From Streptomyces stelliscabiei (GTDB taxonomy: Bacteria; Actinomycetota; Actinomycetes; Streptomycetales; Streptomycetaceae): a stretch of DNA of 64,000 bases. How positions within the stretch are numbered: position 1 is the first letter of the stretch; each line of letters starts with the position of its first letter. Below, piece by piece: positions 1 through 8,716 of this stretch. The notes under the pieces are model-generated. The model saw only the letters and a list, made by a program, of their open reading frames with translations, was not told the DNA's origin and searched no databases. The translations under genes and the position numbers were made by a program. Location: the NCBI RefSeq assembly GCF_014873495.1, contig NZ_JADBGF010000001.1, forward strand, positions 3,596,001-3,660,000. Direction: 5' to 3'.

Positions 1-1097
1 TCGTCCTCGCCCTGCGCATCAACACCTACCAGCAGCTGCTGGACCGCTACGGCCGCGACGAGGCCAAGGGCGGCGACGGCTGCGAGGTCTGCAAGCCCAC
101 GGTCGGTTCGATCATCGCCTCCCTCGCCCCGACGATCGGCGCCAGCGGCTACGTCCTGGAGGGCGAGCAGGCGGCCCTGCAGGACAGCAACGACCACTTC
201 CTGGCCAACCTGCAGAAGAACGGCTCGTACTCCGTCGTCCCGCGCATCCCCGGCGGCGAGATCACCCCCGAGGGGCTGATCGTGATCGGCGAGATCGCCC
301 GCGACTTCGGTCTCTACACGAAGATCACCGGCGGTCAGCGGATCGACATGTTCGGCGCGCGCGTCGAGCAACTCCCCCTCATCTGGGCCCGGTTGGTGGA
401 CGCCGGCTTCGAGTCCGGCCATGCCTACGGCAAGTCGCTGCGCACGGTGAAGTCCTGTGTCGGGCAGACCTGGTGCCGCTACGGCGTCCAGGACTCGGTC
501 CGCATGGCGATCGACCTGGAGCTGCGCTACCGGGGCCTGCGCTCCCCGCACAAGCTCAAGTCGGCGGTCTCCGGCTGCGCCCGCGAGTGCGCCGAGGCCC
601 AGTCGAAGGACTTCGGCATCATCGCCACCTCCAACGGCTGGAACCTCTACGTCGGCGGAAACGGCGGCGCCACCCCCCGCCACGCGGACCTCCTGGCCCA
701 GGATCTCGACGACGCCCAGCTGATCAAGCTGATCGACCGGTTCCTGATGTTCTACATCCGCACCGCGGACCGCCTGGAGCGCACCTCGACCTGGCTGGAG
801 CGGATCCCCGGTGGCCTGGACCACGTCCGGGACGTGGTCATGGAGGACTCCCTCGGCATCTGCGAGGAGTTGGAGTCCCTGATGACCGACCACGTCTCGG
901 CCTACGCCGACGAGTGGGCCTCCACCATCAACGACCCCGAGAAGCTCGCCCGGTTCGTGTCCTTCGTCAACGCCCCGGACACCCCGGACCCGGTCGTCGG
1001 CTTCGTCCCCGAGCGCGACCAGATCAAGCCCGACCTGCCGCTGCTGTCCATCGGCCTGCGGCCCGCCGATGTCCTGGAAGGAAGCGCCCAGCGATGA
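1..1097 (+). CDS. nirB: Nitrite reductase [NAD(P)H] large subunit, C-terminal part (5' end outside window)
   Basis: Catalytic subunit of cytoplasmic assimilatory nitrite reductase, which reduces nitrite to ammonium with six electrons from NAD(P)H through FAD, a 4Fe-4S cluster and siroheme. The reading frame is open from base 3, so only the C-terminal ~364 residues are present. The siroheme/4Fe-4S cysteine pairs are visible as SCVGQTWCRYG (about bases 450-485) and SGCARECAEAQ (about 570-602), followed by the usual C-terminal helical tail. The stop overlaps the nirD start (ATGA at 1094-1097), implying translational coupling. The N-terminal FAD/NAD and BFD-like domains lie upstream. Family assignment is secure; regulation cannot be judged because the promoter is off-window. 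Confidence 0.95.
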   Translation, partial: VLALRINTYQQLLDRYGRDEAKGGDGCEVCKPTVGSIIASLAPTIGASGYVLEGEQAALQDSNDHFLANLQKNGSYSVVPRIPGGEITPEGLIVIGEIARDFGLYTKITGGQRIDMFGARVEQLPLIWARLVDAGFESGHAYGKSLRTVKSCVGQTWCRYGVQDSVRMAIDLELRYRGLRSPHKLKSAVSGCARECAEAQSKDFGIIATSNGWNLYVGGNGGATPRHADLLAQDLDDAQLIKLIDRFLMFYIRTADRLERTSTWLERIPGGLDHVRDVVMEDSLGICEELESLMTDHVSAYADEWASTINDPEKLARFVSFVNAPDTPDPVVGFVPERDQIKPDLPLLSIGLRPADVLEGSAQR

Positions 1098-1444
1098 CGA
1101 TCGCCCCCGAGAAGACCGATGTGAAGGTCCAGCTGCGGCTAGCGGACGGCTGGTTCACGGTCTGCGACCTGACCCTGCTGATCCCGGGCCGCGGCGTGGC
1201 CGCCCTGCTCCCCGACGGCAACCAGGCCGCGCTGTTCCTCGACCGCGCGGGCAGGCTGTACGCCATCGACAACCGCGACCCCTTCGGCGGCGCCGCCGTC
1301 CTCTCCCGGGGTCTCACCGGCAGCCACCAGGGCCGCCCGTTCGTGGCCTCGCCGCTGCTGAAGCAGCGCTTCGACCTGGCGAGCGGGGAATGCCTGGACG
1401 ACGAGGCGGTACGGATCACGGCGTACGAGGTGCGCGCCGCGTAG
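1094..1444 (+). CDS. nirD: Nitrite reductase small subunit NirD
   Basis: A 116-residue small subunit of assimilatory nitrite reductase that partners NirB. The ATG start overlaps the nirB stop by four bases. It has a Rieske-like beta fold (WFTVCDL near residue 20, IDNRDPFGGA near 57-66), but the Cys-X-His and Cys-X2-His cluster ligands of true Rieske proteins are absent, which is normal for NirD. It is the last gene of the nirBD unit; the next gene (SDR) converges on it after about 20 bp. Confidence 0.93.
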   Translation: MTIAPEKTDVKVQLRLADGWFTVCDLTLLIPGRGVAALLPDGNQAALFLDRAGRLYAIDNRDPFGGAAVLSRGLTGSHQGRPFVASPLLKQRFDLASGECLDDEAVRITAYEVRAA

Positions 1445-1464
1445 GCAGGGCCACGGCTGCCGCG

Positions 1465-2400
1465 TCACGCCTTCAGTTGCTCGTACGTGACGCCGGTCAG
1501 CTGCTCGGAGGCCGTCCAGAGGCGTTCGCCGGCCCGGTCGTCGTGGGCCCAGGGCGCCCTTCTGGACGGGCCGGGCGCGCCGCGCCACATCAGGAAGGAC
1601 GGCCCGATGAAGGCGTCGGGGCGTACGCCGGGGGCGGTCGCCGCGTACAGCGTGGGCAGGGCGCCCGCTTCGGCGGACTGGGCGAAGACGCTGTTGCCGA
1701 CGCGCATGAAGCGCTCGACGCCCTTGCGGCCCTCGGCGGTGGCTCCGGCCGTCTGGAGGTTGGTCGCCGCGTAGCCCGGGTGCGCGGCCGCCGCGACCAC
1801 CTCGAAGTGGTGGGCGGCCAGCCGCCGGGCCAGCTCGTGGGTGAACAGCAGGTTGGCGGTCTTGGAGCGGCCGTAGGCGACCCAACGCCCGTACTTGCGC
1901 TCGCTGTTGAGGTCGTCGATGTCGATGTTCGACCTGAAGTGCATGGTGCTGGAGAGGGTCACGACCCGGGCGCCGGGAGTGGCCAGGAGCAACGGCAGCA
2001 GCAGGCCGGTCAGCGCGAAGTGACCGAGGTGGTTGGTGCCGAACTGCGTCTCGAAGCCGTCGGCCGTGCGGCCCTGCGCGACGGCCATCACGCCCGCGTT
2101 GTTGACGAGCAGATCGAGGCGGTCGCGGGTGCGGGCGTAGGTGTCCGCGAAGTCCCGGACGGAACTCAGGTCGCCGAGGTCGAGCCGGATCAACTCCAGA
2201 CTCCCGTGCGGGACTTCGGCGCTCATCCGGTCCAGTGCGGCCGCGCCGCGCTTTTCGCTGCGGCAGGCGAGGACGACGTGGGCGCCGCGGCGGGCGAGTT
2301 CCCGTGCCGCCACGTATCCGATGCCGCTGTTGGCGCCGGTGACGACCGCGGTGCGGCCGTGCTGGTCGGGGATGTCGCGTACGTTCCAGCCGCCGGTCAT
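1465..2400 (-). CDS. Short-chain dehydrogenase/reductase (classical SDR)
   Basis: A 311-residue NAD(P)-dependent oxidoreductase, likely cytoplasmic. Rossmann motif TGANSGIG lies near residue 20, the NNAGVM structural motif near 95, and the active-site Y-G-R-S-K (YxxxK) near 165-170, so the catalytic Tyr and Lys are present. Size and sequence resemble the retinol-dehydrogenase/WW-domain-oxidoreductase-like group common in Streptomyces; the substrate cannot be told. The ATG at 2400 is preceded by a good GGGAGG ribosome binding site. It is convergent with nirD and has no obvious functional link to it. Confidence 0.88.
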   Translation of the reverse strand: MTGGWNVRDIPDQHGRTAVVTGANSGIGYVAARELARRGAHVVLACRSEKRGAAALDRMSAEVPHGSLELIRLDLGDLSSVRDFADTYARTRDRLDLLVNNAGVMAVAQGRTADGFETQFGTNHLGHFALTGLLLPLLLATPGARVVTLSSTMHFRSNIDIDDLNSERKYGRWVAYGRSKTANLLFTHELARRLAAHHFEVVAAAAHPGYAATNLQTAGATAEGRKGVERFMRVGNSVFAQSAEAGALPTLYAATAPGVRPDAFIGPSFLMWRGAPGPSRRAPWAHDDRAGERLWTASEQLTGVTYEQLKA

Positions 2401-2730
2401 GACGCCACCTCCCGAAACGCTCCTGAGCGGGTGTTCAGCGTAGTCTCGCCGAGGGGGTTGCGGGAGGGTGTCGGCCCCGGTTGCGGGGGGGGTCGGGCTC
2501 GGCCGCGGGTCCGGTGGGGCTGCTCGCGCAGTTCCCCGCGCCCCTGGAAAGCAGGGGCTGCGCCCACTGCTTTCCAGGCCCGCTGGCCTGTCGTCCTGCC
2601 GGCCCGGGGGAGCCCGAGCGTTCAGGGCCGCAGGGGCTTGGGCCTGGGGGCCCGCAGGGTCCTGTCTTTCAGGGGCGCGGGGAACCGCGCGAGAACCCCC
2701 ACCGGGCCGCGGCCGCCGACGAGCCGAAGG
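2401..2730. repeat. Intergenic composite palindromic element
   Basis: A 330-bp gene-free stretch between the SulP and SDR genes. Two ~24-bp arms lie in inverted orientation at about 2522-2546 (GCTCGCG..AGTTCCCCGCGCCCC) and 2670-2693 (GGGGCGCGGGGAACCGCGCGAG). Between them lies a smaller inverted pair around GGAAAGCAGGGG / CACTGCTTTCC (about 2546-2575). The GCGGGGAAC core recurs in other gaps of this window. It resembles the dispersed palindromes of Streptomyces genomes and may act as a terminator for the SDR/SulP interval. No ORF here is convincing. Confidence 0.7.
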
Positions 2731-4596
2731 TCAGTCCGCCCAGTCGCGCCCCCGGCGCAGCAGCGGCGGCGGGGCGCCCGGGACGTCCGGCACGGGGCGG
2801 GTGTCGAGGTAGAACCACTCCGCGTCGGGGCCGGGCCCGGGGCCGGGGGGCAGCGGTCCGGTGCCCCCCACCGCCGCCGTCCCGACCGTCGCGTAGTCCC
2901 ACACCGGCGCCGGCATCGGCGTCGACACCGGGTCCGGCGCCGGCGCCGACGTGGCCTCCGGCTCCTCCTTCGCCCCCGGCGGCCTTGTGAGGTCGGGCAT
3001 CAGCAGCTCCACCCGCACCCCCGCCCCCCGCTGCTGCGCCACGAACTCCTCGACCTGGCTGCGGCACGCATGGTCGAGGTGGGTCACCCCGAGCAGGTCG
3101 AGCCGGATACGGGGCTTGCCGGAGGCCGCCGCGCCCTCCAGCGCGTCGATCAGCTTCGGCAGCCGCAGGAACGTCGCGTTGCCCGCCATCACCACCTTCG
3201 CCGTGTCGTCCTCGATGTGCTGGCGGACGACGGTCTGCGACATGCGCAGCGCGGCCAGCACCACACCCGCCGCCAGTCCGAACAGCACCCCTTCGAGCAG
3301 CGCGGTCACCGTGATGACCAGCGTCGTCAGCGTCATCACCGCGAACTCGCCCCGGTCCTGGCGCCACATCTTCGGGAACTCGTCCGGCGCGAACAGCTTC
3401 CACCCGCTGTGCACGAGGACACCCGCGAGCACCGAGATCGGGATCAGTGCCAGCACCTGCGGCAGCAGCAGCGCGAAGGCGAGCAGCCACAGGCCGTGCA
3501 GGGTCCGGGAGAGGCGTGTCTTGGCACCGGCCTGGACGTTCGCCGAGCTGCGCGCGACGACCGCCGTGATGGGCAGCGCGCCGAGCAGACCGGCGATCGT
3601 GTTGCCCGCGCCCTGCGCGATCAGCTCGGTGTTGTAACGGGTGCGCGGACCGTTGTGCATCCGGTCCACGGCGGCGGCGGTGAACAGGCTCTCCGCCGAG
3701 GCGATCACGGTGAACGTGAGGATCGCCGTGATGATCCCGGCGTCGGCCAGCCCGGACAGCTGCTCCGCCCCGGGCACGTCCACGGACGCCGCCAGATCGC
3801 CGACCTGGAGCGTCTTGACCTCGATGCCCGGCAGGGAGGCGACCGCGATCCCGATCCCTACGGCCACGAGTGCGGCGGGCACCTTCCGGAGAGGCCCGGG
3901 CACCTGCTTCCACAGGAAGCTCAGCACGATCGTGACGACTCCGAGCCCGAAGGCGATCAGCGCCTGCGGATCGGTGACGGTGTCGGCGATCAGCCCGGGG
4001 ACGCCCGCCATGTTCTCCAGGGGGGTGCCCGGCGCCTTGGAGTCCGACATCGGGTACAGCTGGCTGAAGATCAGCGGCAGACCGATGCCGGCGAGCATGC
4101 CCTGGACGACGGCGAGGGAGATCGCCTGGAACATCCGGCCCAGTTTCACCAGGCCCAGCACGATCTGGAGGAGGCCGGAGAAGAGGACGATCACGCCGAG
4201 CATCGCGACGCCGAACTCCATGACCGTCTCCGCGACGAGTGCCGCGAGCCCGGCCGCCGGCCCGCTGACCTGGAGCGTGCTGCCCCGCGCCGCGCCGACC
4301 ACCAGACCGCCGATCACCCCGGAGATGATGCCCAGCTCGGCCGGCACACCGGAGGCCACGGCCACGCCGATACAGAGCGGCAGCGCCACGAGGAAGACGA
4401 CGAGGGACGCGGTGATCTCCGTAGCGAAGTCGACCCGGCCGCCGGGGGCCATGGCGCGCAGGGCCGCGGCGGGGCGGGCGGCCGTGGCGCGGGGGCGCCG
4501 GGAGCCGTTCGGTTCCTGCGAGGCGTCCGCGGCCTCCGGGTCACCGGCCGCGGTCCGGGTGCCCGCCTCATGGCGTCGGCCGTGGGCGCCACTCAT
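2731..4596 (-). CDS. SulP-family anion transporter with STAS domain
   Basis: A 621-residue inner-membrane transporter of the SLC26/SulP family. After an Ala/Pro/Arg-rich N-terminal ~50 residues come about ten to twelve hydrophobic segments, with family signatures near residues 55-110 (VALPLCIGVA, QVSGPAAG). A C-terminal STAS domain follows around 440-530. Its start ATG overlaps the carbonic anhydrase stop (ATGA at 4593-4596), so the two are co-translated. SulP proteins beside beta-carbonic anhydrases are usually inferred to be bicarbonate (BicA-like) transporters; sulfate or another anion is the alternative. The C-terminal tail beyond STAS is Pro/Gly-rich and probably disordered. Confidence 0.88.
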   Translation of the reverse strand: MSGAHGRRHEAGTRTAAGDPEAADASQEPNGSRRPRATAARPAAALRAMAPGGRVDFATEITASLVVFLVALPLCIGVAVASGVPAELGIISGVIGGLVVGAARGSTLQVSGPAAGLAALVAETVMEFGVAMLGVIVLFSGLLQIVLGLVKLGRMFQAISLAVVQGMLAGIGLPLIFSQLYPMSDSKAPGTPLENMAGVPGLIADTVTDPQALIAFGLGVVTIVLSFLWKQVPGPLRKVPAALVAVGIGIAVASLPGIEVKTLQVGDLAASVDVPGAEQLSGLADAGIITAILTFTVIASAESLFTAAAVDRMHNGPRTRYNTELIAQGAGNTIAGLLGALPITAVVARSSANVQAGAKTRLSRTLHGLWLLAFALLLPQVLALIPISVLAGVLVHSGWKLFAPDEFPKMWRQDRGEFAVMTLTTLVITVTALLEGVLFGLAAGVVLAALRMSQTVVRQHIEDDTAKVVMAGNATFLRLPKLIDALEGAAASGKPRIRLDLLGVTHLDHACRSQVEEFVAQQRGAGVRVELLMPDLTRPPGAKEEPEATSAPAPDPVSTPMPAPVWDYATVGTAAVGGTGPLPPGPGPGPDAEWFYLDTRPVPDVPGAPPPLLRRGRDWAD

Positions 4597-5282
4597 GAGT
4601 CGTGCACCTGGAAGTCGCCGTCGGCGTCCAGTTCGTGGATCTTTCCGGTGTCGATCTCGTAGTACCAGCCGTGCAACCGGAGCCGTCCGGCGTCGAGTTG
4701 CCGCCGGGCGCCCGGATAGTCGCGCAGCACGGCGAGCTGGTTGCGGATGTTGAGCTGGACGACCTCGCGCAGGGCGGGGTCCTCGGACGAGGAGGTGGTG
4801 CCCGGGGTACTGTCGCCGCCGGGTTCGCCGCCCTGTCCGCCGCCGCGTTCACCGCCCTGTCCGCCGCTGTGCTCACCGAGCACGGGTTCGAGCGCGGGAC
4901 GGGCGTAGTCGAGCCAGGCGTCCACCCTGGGCAGGCCGGACAGGTCGGCGCCGTACGTCAGCGCGCCCATCGCGCCGCAGTGGGAATGGCCACACACCAC
5001 GATCTCCTGAACGCCGAGCACCTCCAGCGCGTACTCGATGGTGGCGGCCTCACCGGAGGCGGTCCCGTACGCGTCGTGCGGCGGCACGATGTTGCCCGCA
5101 TTTCGCAGTTCGAATATCTCACCGGGCCGCGCCCCGGTGATCAGGGCGGGAATCACCCGCGAGTCCGAGCAGGTGATGAACAGCGCCTCGGGAAATTGCC
5201 CGACGGCGAGTTTCCGGTATTCGTCGCTCTCGAAGTCGACCCGTCGCTTGAACGACCGGGCACGATCCAGCAGCGCCTTCAT
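4593..5282 (-). CDS. Beta-class carbonic anhydrase
   Basis: A 229-residue zinc enzyme interconverting CO2 and bicarbonate. The zinc ligands of the beta class are visible: C38 within CSDSRV (with the D40/R42 dyad) and H99/C102 in the sequence HSHCGAM. It is the first gene of a two-gene operon with the overlapping SulP transporter, which suggests supply or removal of bicarbonate at the membrane. The start has a GGAGG site about 6 bases upstream. An odd insertion of about 35 Gly/Glu/Ser/Thr-rich residues (GGQGGERGGGQGG...) lies between the core and the C-terminal helices; homologues normally have a short loop there. Confidence 0.93.
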   Translation of the reverse strand: MKALLDRARSFKRRVDFESDEYRKLAVGQFPEALFITCSDSRVIPALITGARPGEIFELRNAGNIVPPHDAYGTASGEAATIEYALEVLGVQEIVVCGHSHCGAMGALTYGADLSGLPRVDAWLDYARPALEPVLGEHSGGQGGERGGGQGGEPGGDSTPGTTSSSEDPALREVVQLNIRNQLAVLRDYPGARRQLDAGRLRLHGWYYEIDTGKIHELDADGDFQVHDS

Positions 5283-5556
5283 CCTGCCTCCCTGAAGCGG
5301 TTCCGACCAGCTCTTACGACCGTAGGGCGGCGATGACCAGAGGAAGGTTAAGCGAACACTAAAGCGGTGCCAGGTTTTCCACAGATTTCAGCCACACACC
5401 CCTTCTCCGCAGGTCGGGCCGCCGAATACAAGCGATTTCTGAGGGTCATTTCACAATGCTTCGGATTCCCCACGCGTTCTTGTCCGCTCTCTTGTAGCGT
5501 GGCGCCCCACAGCACGGGTCCCGTGTTGTCCCGACTTTCTGGAGAGACAGGCGGCC

Positions 5557-6945
5557 ATGGGCGTACGAGTGCTGCTCATCGAGGACGACGAGACGATCGC
5601 CGAGCCGCTCGCCGACGGGCTGCGGCACTTCGGCCTGACGGTCCACCACGTGGCCACCGGTGCGGACGGGTTGAGAGGTCCGCACGGCGATGTCGTCCTG
5701 CTGGATCTCGGTCTGCCCGACATGGACGGCATCGACGTCTGCCGCGGTATCCGCCGGGTCTCCGACGTCCCCCTCATCATCCTCAGCGCGCGGGGCGAGG
5801 AGGCCGACCGCGTCCTGGGCCTGGAGCTGGGCGCCGACGACTACCTGGCGAAACCATTCAGCATCCGCGAACTGGTCGCCCGTATACGGGCGGTGTCACG
5901 CCGCCGCCGGCGGTCGACGAACGGGACCGCACCCGACGTGGTCGCCGGGGGCGTGGTGGCCGAGGCGGGGCCGGGGAGGGTCGGTTTCGGGGCTGAGAAC
6001 GACTTCACGGCCACGAGCGCCTTCGAGGTGGGGGACGGCCTCGGGAGCGAAGGCGCGGGCACGGGCGCGGGCAGCTTCGGATCCGCTGAGTCGGGTGGTC
6101 TCGCCGTCGGGGCCGAGGGCGGTGGGGGACGTCCCGACGGTGGGGGCACGGGCCGCCGTAGGGCCGGTTTCGGTGTGGGGGCGCGTGGGCCGGAGTACGA
6201 CTGGTCCGCCGCGCACGAGGCACCGGCACACGAGACACCTGCCCACGAGGCACCGGCGTACGAGACACCTGTGTACGAGGCACCGCCCACCCCCGTCGAC
6301 CCGGTCTTCGGTGACCCGGCGTTCGACATCACCCCCGCGCAGGCCACACCCCCGCACGGCTCGCCGAGGTACGGAAGCCCGGCGTACGGCAACCCCGCCT
6401 ACGCACCCTCCTCCTACGAACCCCCTGCCTACGCCCCCTCCGTCCCCCCACCCCCCGCCTACGAGCCCCCCATGTACGAACAGGCCCCGCCCGGACCGCG
6501 TCCCCCCACCGCCGGGCCGGCCGCCGGTGACGACGGCTCGGCTCCGCCGCCCGGCCCGTTGGTCGTGGACCGGCGGACCCGGCAGGTGTGGGTGGGCGAG
6601 GTGCCCGTCGCGCTGACGCCGAAGGAGTTCGAACTGCTGGCGCTGCTCACCGAGGACCCCGGCGCCGTGTACTCCCGGCAGCAGATCCTCAACCGCGTCT
6701 GGGACGACCACTACCAGGGCCCGACCAAGACGCTGGACGTCCATGTCGCCACCCTGCGCCGCAAGTTGGGCGACCCGGCATGGATCCAGACCCTGCGCGG
6801 CGTCGGCTTCCGACTGGCCGTGCGCGCCCCCGGGCAGGCGCCGGGGCAGGGCCTGCCCCAGAGTTCCGGGCCGGGGCGCGGCCGTGGCCTGGGCGCGGGC
6901 TCCGGGAGGCATCGCACCCCCGGCGCCAGGGCGTCGGCGTCATGA
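5557..6945 (+). CDS. OmpR-family response regulator with long low-complexity linker
   Basis: Response regulator of a two-component system with the kinase encoded next (stop and start overlap, ATGA). The N-terminal receiver (residues 1-118) has the acidic pair D10/D11, phosphoacceptor D50 (VLLDLGLPDMDG), S77 and K99. The C-terminal winged helix (about 333-425) has PKEFELLALL and a typical TLRGVGFRL end. At 462 residues it is about twice the usual length: some 210 residues between the domains are Gly/Ser-rich, then five-residue HEAPA/HETPA/YETPV repeats (about 220-245), then Tyr-Pro-rich segments such as YEPPAYAP (about 265-310). GGAGAG precedes the ATG. Targets are unknown. Confidence 0.9.
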   Translation: MGVRVLLIEDDETIAEPLADGLRHFGLTVHHVATGADGLRGPHGDVVLLDLGLPDMDGIDVCRGIRRVSDVPLIILSARGEEADRVLGLELGADDYLAKPFSIRELVARIRAVSRRRRRSTNGTAPDVVAGGVVAEAGPGRVGFGAENDFTATSAFEVGDGLGSEGAGTGAGSFGSAESGGLAVGAEGGGGRPDGGGTGRRRAGFGVGARGPEYDWSAAHEAPAHETPAHEAPAYETPVYEAPPTPVDPVFGDPAFDITPAQATPPHGSPRYGSPAYGNPAYAPSSYEPPAYAPSVPPPPAYEPPMYEQAPPGPRPPTAGPAAGDDGSAPPPGPLVVDRRTRQVWVGEVPVALTPKEFELLALLTEDPGAVYSRQQILNRVWDDHYQGPTKTLDVHVATLRRKLGDPAWIQTLRGVGFRLAVRAPGQAPGQGLPQSSGPGRGRGLGAGSGRHRTPGARASAS

Positions 6946-8534
6946 CCCGACGCCTGCTGCTGAGTTACCTCAGCCTCGCGGCCCTGGTCCTGCTGGGCCT
7001 GGAGATCCCGCTGGGCTTCGTCTACTCGCGGGCCGAACGCGAGCGGATCGTCAACTCGGCCAACGACGAGGCCGAGTCGGTGGCCGCGTACGCGGCGCTC
7101 TCCCTCGCCGCCGGCCGGCAGGACGAACTCGTCGAGCGGGCCAGGCACTGCGCCGAGCGCATCGGCGGGAAGGTCGTCATCGTCGACGCCGGCGGAAGGC
7201 TGCTGGCGTCCTCCCACTCCCTGTCCGACGACGAGGAGCAGACCCTCCCCTCCCAGCCCGAGATCTCCGCCGCGCTCCGCGGCCGGGCCACGACGGACGT
7301 CCGTACGACGACGACCGGCGGCGTCCACTACCTGTCGGTGGCGGCTCCGGTCGGCCGCACGACGCCGAGCGCGCCCCCGAACACGACCACGGCCGCCGCC
7401 ACGACCACCACCACGGCCATGACCGCCGCGCCGGCCCAGGGCGCCGTGCGCGTCACCCTCCCGACGACCATGGTGCACGCCCGGGTGTTCGCGGTCTGGC
7501 TGCTCCTGGTGCTGGCCGGGCTCGCGGTGCTCACCGGGGTCGCCGCGGTGGCGTTCGCGTTCGCGCGCTGGACCGGGCGCCCCATCCGGCAGTTGGAGGA
7601 GGCCACGCACCGGCTGGCCGAGGGCGGTGCGGCCACGAGTGTGGTGGTCACCTCGGGCCCGCCGGAGGTACGCAGCCTCGCGGCGGCCTTCAACACGACC
7701 GCGGCCCGCCTCGAACACCTGCTGGCCTCCCAGCGGGCCTTCGCCGGCGAGGCGTCGCACCAGCTGAAGACCCCGCTGGCGGCGCTGCGGCTGCGGCTGG
7801 AGAACCTGGAACCGGACATCGCCCGGCGCGCCCGGCCCAGCCTCGACGCCGCCGTCACGGAGACGGACCGGCTGGCCCGGATGGTCGAGGGTCTGCTGGC
7901 GATGGCCCGGCTGGAGGAGGCGGCGGCCGTCCCGGCCCGGGTCGACCTGGGTGCGGTCTGCGCGGAACGGCACCGTACGTGGGGGCCGTTGTTCGAGCGC
8001 GGTGGGGTCTCGCTGGTCCTGTTCGCCGGGGTGGTCGGCCCGGTGACGGCCGTCCCCGGCGCCGTGGAGCAGATCCTCGACAACCTCCTCTCCAACGCCC
8101 TGCGCGCCTCCCCCGCCCACAGCACGGTCACCATGGAACTGCGGCTCCACGTCCCCGCCCGCCGGGCCCTGCGCGATGCCCGGCCGCACTGGGTCGACCT
8201 CCATGTCACCGATGAGGGCCCCGGTATGACGCCCGAGCAGCGCGCCCGAGCGTTCGACCGCTTCTGGCGCGCCCCCGGCGCTCCCAAGGGCGGCACCGGT
8301 CTCGGTCTCTCCCTCGTCCAGCGCCTCGCGCACGCCAGTGGCGGGGAGGTGGCGCTGCGGGAAGCGGCCACGGGCGGGCTGGACGCGGTCGTCCGCCTTC
8401 CCTCGGCGGAGCCGCCGACCCATCCCCACGGACACGGGCAGGGGCATGGGCAGGGACAAGGGCACGGTCAGGGGCACGGGTCCGGAGGACGGCCGGGGAA
8501 ACGACGCCGTGAGGCCCCGCCGCTGCCGGCGTGA
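6942..8534 (+). CDS. Membrane sensor histidine kinase (HAMP, HisKA, HATPase_c)
   Basis: A 530-residue kinase partner of the upstream regulator. It has a membrane helix at about 7-29, an extracellular sensor region ending in a Thr/Ala-rich stretch, and a second helix around 180-208. HAMP follows, then the HisKA box with phospho-acceptor H273 (ASHQLKTPL), the N box (DNLLSNAL), and G boxes DEGPGM and GGTGLGL. The ATG at 6942 overlaps the regulator stop. The last ~35 residues are a repeat of His-Gly-Gln-Gly units followed by basic residues, which is unusual for this family and could bind metal. The architecture fits actinobacterial kinases that sense envelope or drug stress; the signal is unknown. 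Confidence 0.92.
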   Translation: MTRRLLLSYLSLAALVLLGLEIPLGFVYSRAERERIVNSANDEAESVAAYAALSLAAGRQDELVERARHCAERIGGKVVIVDAGGRLLASSHSLSDDEEQTLPSQPEISAALRGRATTDVRTTTTGGVHYLSVAAPVGRTTPSAPPNTTTAAATTTTTAMTAAPAQGAVRVTLPTTMVHARVFAVWLLLVLAGLAVLTGVAAVAFAFARWTGRPIRQLEEATHRLAEGGAATSVVVTSGPPEVRSLAAAFNTTAARLEHLLASQRAFAGEASHQLKTPLAALRLRLENLEPDIARRARPSLDAAVTETDRLARMVEGLLAMARLEEAAAVPARVDLGAVCAERHRTWGPLFERGGVSLVLFAGVVGPVTAVPGAVEQILDNLLSNALRASPAHSTVTMELRLHVPARRALRDARPHWVDLHVTDEGPGMTPEQRARAFDRFWRAPGAPKGGTGLGLSLVQRLAHASGGEVALREAATGGLDAVVRLPSAEPPTHPHGHGQGHGQGQGHGQGHGSGGRPGKRRREAPPLPA

Positions 8535-8716
8535 ACTGGCGCCGGCCCGCCCCTCCCCCTGCGCCACCCACGTCCCACCCATGTGCCATCCGTGAACGCC
8601 GCCGTAGAGTCACGGGTTGTCCATGCTCTGTCAATCAGAGTGCCCTAAGGTCCATCAGCGCGCGACCCCGCCGCCGACCGGCAGGCGGGCCGTTCGAAGT
8701 ACCCCTTGGAGCGACA

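Noticed and set aside
1069..4662. 1,197-codon + strand ORF opposite the SulP gene
   Set aside because: Arg/Gly/Pro-rich shadow of the SulP and other genes; no ribosome site and no recognisable domain.
6214..6291. CRISPR-like or regulatory DNA repeat inside the response regulator
   Set aside because: 15-base units are in frame and explain the HEAPA/HETPA pentads; coding low complexity is sufficient.
8560..8716. PHO box upstream of the PhoX-like gene
   Set aside because: Only one weak GTTCAC-like unit (reverse strand, near 8592); tandem repeats needed for PhoP binding are not seen.
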